A DNA stretch of 5,251 bases from Verrucomicrobiales bacterium (GTDB lineage: Bacteria; Verrucomicrobiota; Verrucomicrobiia; Limisphaerales; UBA1100). The stretch's first letter is position 1. Every line of letters starts with the position of its first letter. The stretch is taken from the NCBI GenBank assembly GCA_002718935.1, contig PBFV01000022.1:18064-23314 (forward strand). The letters run 5' to 3'. The translations under genes and the position numbers were made by a program. Shown here one piece after another: positions 1 through 5,251 of the stretch. The notes under the pieces are model-generated. The model saw nothing but the letters and a program-made list of their open reading frames with translations, had not been told where the DNA came from and searched no databases.

Positions 1-366
1 ACCGAGGATGTGCCCAAGATTTTCCCGCAGGATATTTTCCCCATCGAGGATGCCCCCAAACGCTTCACCAAACAGGTCCACCTCCGGTTCAAGGTGGAAG
101 GCATGCCCAAGGACACCCTCGAGGGAGTCCGCGAACTGGCCGAAGCCCACCATGGCAGCGTGCCCCTGTACCTTTGCCTCCGCCAACCCGACGGCACCTC
201 AGTATTCGTCGAGGCCGATGAACGCTACAACGTCGCCCCCGGCAGCGAATTCCAAGCTTCCGCCAACGACCGCTTCGGGCCGGACACCTACTACGTCAAG
301 GTCGACACCGACCTCCCCGAACCTCAACGCCGCTTCCACAAAAACGTCAACCGCGACAGCCAATAA
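1..366 (+). CDS. dnaE: DNA polymerase III subunit alpha, C-terminal end (5' truncated by window edge)
   Basis: These are the last 121 residues of what I read as the replicative polymerase alpha subunit, the catalytic chain of the cytoplasmic DNA polymerase III holoenzyme. The frame is open from base 1, so the true start lies outside the window; the GTG at base 10 is an internal valine codon. The visible part matches the end of DnaE proteins: a strand leaving the OB-fold region (IFPIEDAPKRFTKQVHLRF, about residues 13-31), then a small alpha/beta domain with a helix (TLEGVRELAEAHHG), strands resembling the family's 'G..P.YL.L....G..V.VEA' pattern, and a final 'FGPDTYYVKV' strand. In characterised DnaE this C-terminal region contacts the tau subunit. 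The catalytic and PHP domains are not visible, so the call rests on the tail alone. It ends in TAA, 47 bases before the stop of the convergent transporter gene. High GC (39 of 60 bases at 181-240) fits a long-resident housekeeping gene. Confidence 0.72.
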   Translation, partial: TEDVPKIFPQDIFPIEDAPKRFTKQVHLRFKVEGMPKDTLEGVRELAEAHHGSVPLYLCLRQPDGTSVFVEADERYNVAPGSEFQASANDRFGPDTYYVKVDTDLPEPQRRFHKNVNRDSQ

Positions 367-391
367 AAAAAGGCCCCGTTTCCGGGGCCTT
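365..391. terminator. Bidirectional intrinsic terminator between convergent genes
   Basis: A perfect 9-bp stem, AAGGCCCCG (370-378) and CGGGGCCTT (383-391), encloses a TTTC loop (379-382). Read on the minus strand the stem is followed by seven T residues (complement of 365-371), a textbook intrinsic terminator for the transporter gene that stops at 414. Read on the plus strand it begins just after the dnaE stop and is followed by the poorer tract TTGTGTTT, so it should also end dnaE transcription but less efficiently. The two genes leave only 47 bases between their stop codons, so one hairpin serves both. Confidence 0.88.
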
Positions 392-413
392 GTGTTTAGA
401 TATTTAGACTTTG

Positions 414-2387
414 CTATGACTTGTCTTCGTCACCATCTGACGAATCCTCGTCAGAATCATCATCAGGTTCATCGTCGCCTGAATCATCAACATCGTCTTC
501 TGATTCTGAGACAGTTTCCTCTGTGTCATTTGATGATAATTCGATTGGCTTGTAACCGCCCTTGTTATTGAAGTGCACAATCAAGCCAATATAGCCTACC
601 AACATGATAATTGGAAAAATAGTCATGTTGGCCAGCGCTCCCTGAGTACTATTGTCCTTGATGGACTTTTGTATTTTACCAACCTCAGCGGTAAGTGTCT
701 GGCCTTTCTTAATTAACTCAGGCGTCAATGAATCAGGGAGTTTATCCTTTAAATTTGCCTGATTTGATTTTTCTTCGGCCAGTTCCTTTTCAAGAGCTCC
801 TTTGGCCTCAGGATCCTGCTCTTTTGAGATCGATTCCTCCAATTCGCCTGCCTTGTCCGCCATTAGATTTGCAAAAACAGCAGTCGCATTTTTGTCAGTC
901 TCATTGTTGTCGTCTTTCAAGCTATCGTTTACTGCAGTGTACACATTTTTGCCCAGCGCAGTCTCGTTAACCAATCCCGTGACAGCAGCTCCATCGATCA
1001 CATTATAGTTGATGATCTCATAAATATTTTTACCGGTAAGAGTCTGGACTTCACCATCCGCAGTCAGTCCGGGGACTTTTTCATTTAACTCCTTGTTCGC
1101 GGCGGTTGCTTCAATCTCCTTTTGAGCCTGTAAGGCACCAATGTATGGGAAGCCCAGTGTGCCTACGGCAAGCATGCCGATGCCACTAATGGCGTTCAAC
1201 CCTAGCGCCCCACTGCGTGGGCATTGCTCGGAAACCACTCCCAGCATGGTTGGCCAGAAAAAGGTCTTACCAAGACCGTACAACGTAGCAGCAAGGAAAA
1301 TTGCCATCCCCGCAGTTGATGAAAGAGCGTAAAGGCCAATCACAGCAAGGATGGCACTGACAGCTAATAGTTTTAATGGAGGCAAAGCATGAACAATCGG
1401 GCCGGCGAAGAAACGAAGCACCATCATGATCAAAGATGTATAAACCAACACCCAGCCAGCGTGGAATTTACCTTCGGCTACTCCTTTAAGGATGGCTTCA
1501 ATCCAGCCATCTGTACCAATTTCAGTCACTGCCAATGGCATGTGGATGAGAACCAGCAGAAAAAGCAGTGGTCGGCCCCATTGTTTTGTGTATGCCCCAA
1601 AACCAACCACAATGGCTAAACCAATGCCAATGTACAGCCATTTGCTACTGGATGCCAAGTCAGCACTGTTACCGCCGGAGGCAAAGTCGATTAATTGCAA
1701 GGAAACGAGAAAACCCACAACAACTGCTCCCAGCACACCAAACTCACCAAGCATGTCACGGTAACTCACGCCTGAAGCCACCCGCTCATTAACGGGGAAT
1801 TCACAGCGCATGAGCATAAACAAATACACCACCGCAGGGATGGCAATCATGCCCACCTTGATCCACCACGGAACGTGATCGATGAAAATTGTAATCATCC
1901 CGGCTATAACCAAACCACCAGGCCAGCCCGCATGAAGAATATTCAACCATTTGGTCTTCGCCTTGTTATACATGGTGGCTACAACTGGATTGATAAATGC
2001 TTCTACCGTGCCGTTGCCCAAAGCACAAATCAGACTCCCCCAATAGATCAGGTTGAAAGCTGTGGCTTTGTCTCCTCCTTGGGAAATAAAATAGGCACTC
2101 ACCGCCATGACCGCCCAAATAATGTGTGACCCGAAGGCAAAATACATGGCCACTTTGTAGCCTATTCGATCAATCACCAAACTGAAACCGATAATACTGA
2201 CGGCGAACGGCCAAATACCGATCCCTGCCAAACGCCCTGCCTGCGCGGGATCCAAGCCGAATTCATCCGACCAAGTTCCGATTAGAAACATGCGACTGAT
2301 AAAGGCAAACGCTGTGGTTACCAAAGCAATAAAACAGCCCCAAAAAAGGACCTTATTGCCAGCTTCGTCTGTTGTTGAAGTGCTCAT
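414..2387 (-). CDS. MFS transporter with large periplasmic insert and acidic C-terminal tail
   Basis: This 657-residue inner-membrane protein is a Major Facilitator Superfamily transporter, probably for a small organic solute; the substrate is unknown. Hydrophobic segments lie near residues 14-34, 54-72, 79-100, 112-131, 151-169, 174-193, 214-233, 250-267, 273-291, 310-330, 338-355, 359-380, 394-415 and 587-606. I count 14, i.e. twelve MFS helices plus two between the halves. The loop DRIGYK (73-78) is the MFS motif A position. The stretches NPVVATMY (133-140), LHAGWPGG (151-158) and [16 protein letters not shown] (373-388) resemble a transporter branch I associate with Planctomycetes and Verrucomicrobia. 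Residues 420-586 form a soluble insert before the last helix, and 619-657 an acidic tail. The ATG at 2387 is preceded in frame by a stop five codons upstream; no Shine-Dalgarno site is seen. It lies 122 bases after the ThuA gene and ends at a strong terminator. Its DNA is more AT-rich than its neighbours. The MFS call is firm, the substrate open. Confidence 0.88.
   Translation of the reverse strand: MSTSTTDEAGNKVLFWGCFIALVTTAFAFISRMFLIGTWSDEFGLDPAQAGRLAGIGIWPFAVSIIGFSLVIDRIGYKVAMYFAFGSHIIWAVMAVSAYFISQGGDKATAFNLIYWGSLICALGNGTVEAFINPVVATMYNKAKTKWLNILHAGWPGGLVIAGMITIFIDHVPWWIKVGMIAIPAVVYLFMLMRCEFPVNERVASGVSYRDMLGEFGVLGAVVVGFLVSLQLIDFASGGNSADLASSSKWLYIGIGLAIVVGFGAYTKQWGRPLLFLLVLIHMPLAVTEIGTDGWIEAILKGVAEGKFHAGWVLVYTSLIMMVLRFFAGPIVHALPPLKLLAVSAILAVIGLYALSSTAGMAIFLAATLYGLGKTFFWPTMLGVVSEQCPRSGALGLNAISGIGMLAVGTLGFPYIGALQAQKEIEATAANKELNEKVPGLTADGEVQTLTGKNIYEIINYNVIDGAAVTGLVNETALGKNVYTAVNDSLKDDNNETDKNATAVFANLMADKAGELEESISKEQDPEAKGALEKELAEEKSNQANLKDKLPDSLTPELIKKGQTLTAEVGKIQKSIKDNSTQGALANMTIFPIIMLVGYIGLIVHFNNKGGYKPIELSSNDTEETVSESEDDVDDSGDDEPDDDSDEDSSDGDEDKS
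417..533 (-). other. Region encoding the acidic C-terminal tail of the MFS transporter
   Basis: The last 39 residues (619-657) contain 22 Asp or Glu, eight Ser, and a single Lys at the penultimate position. They follow the last helix and a GGYKPIEL segment that marks the usual membrane-proximal end in similar transporters. The tail should be disordered and cytoplasmic. The reading frame here is intact and ends in TAG, followed by the terminator, so the tail is part of the gene and not a frameshift product. Confidence 0.8.
630..1130 (-). other. Region encoding the soluble insert of the MFS transporter (residues about 420-586)
   Basis: Between the penultimate and last membrane helices the protein has about 165 hydrophilic residues. 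The first part (420-500) is rich in N, T, D and V with two similar pieces, GKNIYEIIN (452-460) and GKNVYTAVN (479-487). The second part (500-580) is charged and helix-forming, with the segment [20 protein letters not shown] (514-533) and onward suggesting an amphipathic or short coiled-coil helix. With a cytoplasmic N-terminus and 14 helices this loop falls on the periplasmic side (inference). I recognise no named domain. Related PVC transporters, as I remember them, have a shorter linker here, so a length expansion rather than a fused domain is plausible. Confidence 0.7.
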
Positions 2388-2509
2388 TGGCCAGTGTATT
2401 GTTTATTTATGGAAAGGCGTAGCCCGCCCGTTGGATTTTCTAATGGGTTTTAACCCTCCTTGCGGTGAGGGCAATAGGGTATTTTTACTAAAAAGTCAAT
2501 TTTTTACGG
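2388..2509 (-). promoter_or_regulatory. Intergenic leader upstream of the transporter gene, with a weak candidate promoter
   Basis: These 122 bases separate the ThuA stop codon from the transporter ATG. On the minus strand TTGACT (2499-2494) resembles a sigma-70 -35 box, and TATTGC (2476-2471) lies 17 bases further as a poor -10 box (three of six consensus bases). An AGGAGGG (2460-2454) looks like a ribosome-binding site but has no ATG or GTG at a usable distance. No convincing rho-independent terminator follows the ThuA gene: the GGGT/ACCC stem near 2443-2454 has only four pairs. The gap therefore may be read through from the upstream genes, may carry its own promoter, or both. The box assignments are inference from consensus alone. 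Confidence 0.25.
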
Positions 2510-3289
2510 CTACTTGCTGGGACCGTAGCCTTTGGTGGGGTTGCCGTTTTTGTCGAGTTTGTCGCAGGCCCAGAGGAGGCCGCGGGTGAGGTAGTTGATG
2601 TACGTCTCGCTCTGCATGGTCTCGTTGTGGTGACCGATGGTAGTGCCGAAGACGCGGGCTTTGCCGTATTGGTTGGTCCAGATGCAGGCGTGGTTTTTCT
2701 TGGTGCGAATGCCGTAGGCCTGGCCGAGCACGGTGGTGTTGGGCCAAACCTTGGTGATCTCGTAGAGTTCTCCCTTCGGAGTTTTCCAGCTTTCGCCAAA
2801 CCCTTTCATAATGGGGTGCTTGGGTTGGAGATTTTTGATGTCCACGGCCACGTGCTGCTGGTGGCGCACTGTGGTGACACCGAGGAGTTTACGCCATTCG
2901 TCGGTGATTTTGTCTGCCGCGCGATAGCTATGCATGGTGCAGTGCAGCACCACGGCGGGCACGCCGGAATCGCGATGGGCGGTGGCGATGCCTTCGACAA
3001 AAGCCTTGTCGCCAATGGCACCGAAGCATTCGTTGTGCACGACGACGTCGAAATCCTTGATCCAATCTTTCTTTTGATAGATGGAAAAGCGGTGGGTTCG
3101 TCCAGTGCCGCCCTCGTGGAGGATGGTCCAGCTCACGTTGGCGCGCTTGCTGACACCCTGGCTGATGATGGTTTTTTGTTTGGTATAATCGTGGCAGCAA
3201 CCGCCTGTGATGAGCAGGGCTTTGAGAGGTTCGGCGGCCTGAACTGAGAAGCCCAGTATGCCCAGCGCGAGTAGGGTGATTTTTTTCAT
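2510..3289 (-). CDS. Exported ThuA-domain protein (trehalose-utilisation family)
   Basis: This 259-residue protein has a signal peptide (KK at 2-3, hydrophobic 4-16, probable cleavage after VQA at 16-18), so it should act in the periplasm. The mature part is one ThuA domain, a class I glutamine-amidotransferase-like fold. Visible family marks are ALLITGGCCHDY (24-35), VVVHNECFG (82-90), VVLHCTMHSYR (113-123), HPIMKGF (158-164), and RVFGTTIGHHNETM (212-225) followed by the YINYLTRGLLWA helix. Length is normal for single-domain members. Rhizobial ThuA works with ThuB in trehalose catabolism through a 3-keto sugar; for the exported PVC type no reaction is established to my knowledge, so the role here is inferred as processing of an oxidised sugar. 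The gene starts 8 bases after the stop of the propeller gene, which points to one transcript. The ATG is chosen because it gives a complete signal peptide; no Shine-Dalgarno site precedes it. The family call is firm, the substrate unknown. Confidence 0.88.
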   Translation of the reverse strand: MKKITLLALGILGFSVQAAEPLKALLITGGCCHDYTKQKTIISQGVSKRANVSWTILHEGGTGRTHRFSIYQKKDWIKDFDVVVHNECFGAIGDKAFVEGIATAHRDSGVPAVVLHCTMHSYRAADKITDEWRKLLGVTTVRHQQHVAVDIKNLQPKHPIMKGFGESWKTPKGELYEITKVWPNTTVLGQAYGIRTKKNHACIWTNQYGKARVFGTTIGHHNETMQSETYINYLTRGLLWACDKLDKNGNPTKGYGPSK

Positions 3290-3297
3290 GGGGAATT

Positions 3298-4779
3298 TTA
3301 TTTGTGCAATCGATTGGCGGTGTACCAGGCCACGCGGTTGGCAATCCCGGCGCCGGCGTAGGACTTGAGGTTTCCGTTCAGGTTGAATTGATAAATCTTT
3401 TCAGCATTGAGCGGCACGGTGAGGTGCGCCACCTTGCGATCCTTGGAAAGGGTTACGCTGGTGGGTTTCATCTTTTTTTGTTTGCTCTTTGGGGAGCCGT
3501 ATTGAGGGCGGTACTGATACTCATATTCAAGAATGTCGTAGTTGTCAGCCTTCGCGCCTTCGCCGGGATCGAGCGGCAAGGTGAAGTGCACGTCAAACCC
3601 GGTCTTGGTAAGGCTAATGTGATGAATGGCCATGGGGTGCACGGTGCGATCCCAGCGCACACGCTCCAATCCAAATTGTTTGCCCCCCACGGAACCCCAG
3701 CCGCGGCCGGTTTGGCCCACCCAAAACGTGCCGTCATCACCAAACACGCCACGAATGCAGCCGGTTTGCAGGGGTGAAATAAAGTTCACCACCATGCCCT
3801 GATATTCGCCGCCCACCCGTTCGAGGTGAATGCGCATGAGGTTCGAGCGAGTTTGGTCGCCGAGAATAATCTGGCCGGCGAAGGGGCCGAATTTGCCGTG
3901 GGTGGTATCGAACACCGGTTCACCGGGCGAATTAGCCAGCTCGCCGTGCGGAATGAACACCGCCGGCCGCGCACGCAGCTTGCTATAGTCCTCAATGGAA
4001 ATCTTGTTGAGATCCTTGCCGATATATTTGGGGTGATCAAAGTACGAGGAGGGATGCCCGTGAAAACGCCCCTTCACCACGTGATGCAGGGTGGAGGTTT
4101 CATTCCAGTCGCCCTGGTTGTCCGTGTAAAAGATCTCGTCCTTGCCATTAATGCCGATGCCGGCTGGCGAACGCATGCCGAGTGAGTACGGAACAAATTT
4201 TCCCTGCGGGGTAATTTGAAACGACCACCCGCGATACTTGGCCGCGCGGCCCATCTTGGAATCGTGCACCCGCGCCTTGTCCCACTTGTCGCTGCCGGCC
4301 CAACCCGGCCAGCTGAGTGAGGTGTTGAGGGTGCCGTAAAAATTCCCCTTCGAATCGCGGACCGGCCCAAAGCTGTATTCGTGGTAATTATCCGTGAGCC
4401 CCCAGCCGGCGTTAACGGTTTGGTAAAGGTCCGCTTGGCCGTCCTTGTCCGTGTCCACCAGTTTAGTCAGTTCCGGGCGCTGCATCACGAACACCTCGCC
4501 CTTCTTTTGGTCGATCCACAGGCCAAGGCTCTCGTGCAAGCCATCGGCAAACTTCGACCAACTGCCGGTGGCCGTGTTGAATTTCCACACCTCACCTTCG
4601 CGTGTGCAAATAAGCATGTTCACCCGGTCCAGGAATGCCATGCCACCCACACCGAGCGTGATTTCCTTTGGAATATTCACGACATCCACTTGATATCCCG
4701 CGGGTTTAATCATGGGCCGCGCGGCCTGGGCCACCACAGTGAAAGCCAAAGCGGCTACGAATAATTTCATCAATTTCAT
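3298..4779 (-). CDS. Secreted beta-propeller protein, soluble PQQ-dehydrogenase / L-sorbosone-dehydrogenase-like
   Basis: This 493-residue protein begins with a signal peptide (hydrophobic 6-16, cleavage likely after AQA at 17-19). Residues about 30-380 look like a beta-propeller of the soluble glucose/sorbosone-dehydrogenase-like group: repeated G-x-hydrophobic strands, RPELTKLVDTDKDGQADLYQ (101-120) with a DxDxDGxxD calcium-loop pattern, WGLTDNYHEYSFGPVRDSKG (126-145), SLGMRSPAGIGI (199-210), EIFYTDNQGDW (215-225), and GVFGDDGTFWVGQTGRGWGS (344-363). Residues about 384-493 form a beta-sandwich-like tail with YQYRPQYGSP (421-430), seen in PVC members of this group, and a lysine-rich hinge (431-438). 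No CXXCH haem motif is present, unlike longer relatives fused to cytochrome c. The upstream gene probably supplies the cytochrome partner; its stop lies one base before this ATG, so translation is likely coupled. A second ATG at codon 4 (4770) is an alternative start. PQQ binding and substrate are inferred from family, not shown. Confidence 0.8.
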   Translation of the reverse strand: MKLMKLFVAALAFTVVAQAARPMIKPAGYQVDVVNIPKEITLGVGGMAFLDRVNMLICTREGEVWKFNTATGSWSKFADGLHESLGLWIDQKKGEVFVMQRPELTKLVDTDKDGQADLYQTVNAGWGLTDNYHEYSFGPVRDSKGNFYGTLNTSLSWPGWAGSDKWDKARVHDSKMGRAAKYRGWSFQITPQGKFVPYSLGMRSPAGIGINGKDEIFYTDNQGDWNETSTLHHVVKGRFHGHPSSYFDHPKYIGKDLNKISIEDYSKLRARPAVFIPHGELANSPGEPVFDTTHGKFGPFAGQIILGDQTRSNLMRIHLERVGGEYQGMVVNFISPLQTGCIRGVFGDDGTFWVGQTGRGWGSVGGKQFGLERVRWDRTVHPMAIHHISLTKTGFDVHFTLPLDPGEGAKADNYDILEYEYQYRPQYGSPKSKQKKMKPTSVTLSKDRKVAHLTVPLNAEKIYQFNLNGNLKSYAGAGIANRVAWYTANRLHK

Positions 4780-4780
4780 G

Positions 4781-5251
4781 CTATTTCTTGGGGAGAAGGG
4801 TTAGGGTAAATTCAGCGGCATCCTTGGCACTGAGGGTGAGCGTGGATTTGTCAGCGCTCCATTTGCCGGCGCTGGCCTCAGCCACCACCTGCTCGGGGTT
4901 CAGGCGAAAGGTCACGTTGCCTTTCGCATCGGCCACCTTGAAGGTGTATTGCAGACCGCGCTTGAGCGCGCCGTTGGCCAGGCCGGCATGCAGCGTGATC
5001 AGCTGGCGCACACGGGCATTTCCGACGCGATAGAACATCTCCGGCGCCGTCAGTCGGCTGTAACCTTCGAAGACCGGTTTTGCATCGCCCACCTGCAGAG
5101 CGCCCAGCGCTCCGACCTCAAAGCGTTGGCCCAAAATGCGGCAGTGGCGGCCGCCGCGGCCTTTGCGATCCGGGCCCACGTCGAGAAACGCACCGGTCCA
5201 GCCGTACTGCACCGCGCAGGCTTCCGCATCGAACAGGTAATTCACCCCGCC
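4781..5251 (-). CDS. C-terminal part of a probable cytochrome-c-associated protein (5' truncated by window edge)
   Basis: The last 156 residues of a longer protein run in from the right edge; the frame is open to base 5251 and the GTG at 5245 is internal, so no start can be chosen. The visible N-terminal part, FDAEACAVQYGWTGAFLDVG followed by DRKGRGGRHCRILGQRF, matches a pattern I know from the C-terminal region of large PVC c-type cytochrome proteins ('FD...C...Y.W.G.FLDV...GRGG...ILG'). The remainder is beta-rich (FEGYSRL, MFYRVGNARVRQLITLHAGL, YTFKVADAKGNVTFRL) and ends in alternating strands suggesting a sandwich domain. No CXXCH motif is visible in this part; any haem domain would lie beyond the window. 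Its stop is one base from the start of the propeller gene, so the two are very likely co-transcribed and may be redox partners. What else it could be: a non-haem structural partner of the propeller. Confidence 0.55.
   Translation of the reverse strand, partial: GGVNYLFDAEACAVQYGWTGAFLDVGPDRKGRGGRHCRILGQRFEVGALGALQVGDAKPVFEGYSRLTAPEMFYRVGNARVRQLITLHAGLANGALKRGLQYTFKVADAKGNVTFRLNPEQVVAEASAGKWSADKSTLTLSAKDAAEFTLTLLPKK

Noticed and set aside
417..533. Acidic tail as a frameshift artefact of the transporter gene
   Set aside because: The frame is continuous through the last helix into the tail and ends at a stop right before the terminator, so no error is needed to explain it.
8..571. Plus-strand open frame of 187 codons overlapping the dnaE end and running through the terminator
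   Set aside because: The translation is low-complexity (Pro, Ser, Thr, Asn rich) and it crosses a strong terminator into the antisense of the transporter tail.
2404..2439. GC-rich imperfect hairpin (GGCG...CGCC) in the transporter leader as a terminator or REP element
   Set aside because: The stem is only about four pairs with a short T run after it on the minus strand, and no second copy is present in the window.
2484..2506. AT-only hairpin (AAAAA/TTTTT around GTCAA) just after the ThuA stop as an intrinsic terminator
   Set aside because: The stem has no GC pairs and would be too weak to stop transcription; it is simply AT-rich spacer.
2488..2799. Minus-strand open frames of 83-103 codons overlapping the 3' part of the ThuA gene
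   Set aside because: They are in other frames of a gene with intact family motifs to its last codons; the ThuA frame shows no sign of a frameshift.
2627..3247. Long plus-strand open frame of 206 codons opposite the ThuA gene
   Set aside because: It is the antisense of a strongly recognisable ThuA gene, has Gly/Ala/Val-rich composition with no family likeness, and lacks its own ribosome-binding site.
3304..3777. Plus-strand open frame of 157 codons opposite the propeller gene
   Set aside because: It mirrors the codons of the propeller gene, shows no domain pattern, and is typical of antisense open frames in GC-rich DNA.

Overview
The window looks like chromosomal DNA from a Gram-negative bacterium of the PVC group, most likely a Verrucomicrobiota member or close relative. 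I infer this from the gene families: an exported ThuA protein with a Cys-Cys-His motif, a soluble PQQ-dehydrogenase-like beta-propeller, a cytochrome-associated C-terminal domain, and an MFS branch I associate with Planctomycetes and Verrucomicrobia. None of the minus-strand genes has a clear Shine-Dalgarno site, which also fits. No rRNA, tRNA, CRISPR array, insertion sequence or attachment site is visible.

Layout. Bases 1-366 (+) hold the last 121 codons of a DNA polymerase III alpha subunit (dnaE). It converges on the minus-strand genes, and a compact bidirectional terminator (365-391) lies between them. The rest is a run of four minus-strand genes, in transcription order: the C-terminal end of a probable cytochrome-c-associated protein (4781-5251, entering from the right edge), a secreted beta-propeller dehydrogenase-like protein (3298-4779), a secreted ThuA-domain protein (2510-3289), and a membrane transporter of the Major Facilitator Superfamily (414-2387). 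The first three are packed with gaps of 1 and 8 bases and are almost surely one transcript. The transporter follows after a 122-base AT-rich gap and may be read through or have its own promoter.

How they may work together (inference). Three upstream products act in or beyond the periplasm or pass through it: a propeller that could oxidise a sugar or polyol, a cytochrome-like partner that could take the electrons, and a ThuA protein of a family tied to 3-keto-sugar and trehalose metabolism. The transporter could import the product. Substrate and biochemistry cannot be read from the sequence.

The most distinctive object is the transporter. It carries a soluble insert of about 165 residues just before its last membrane helix, predicted periplasmic, and ends in a strikingly acidic tail of about 39 residues. 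Its DNA is also visibly more AT-rich than its neighbours. I see no clear evidence of a wholly new defence or mobile system here.
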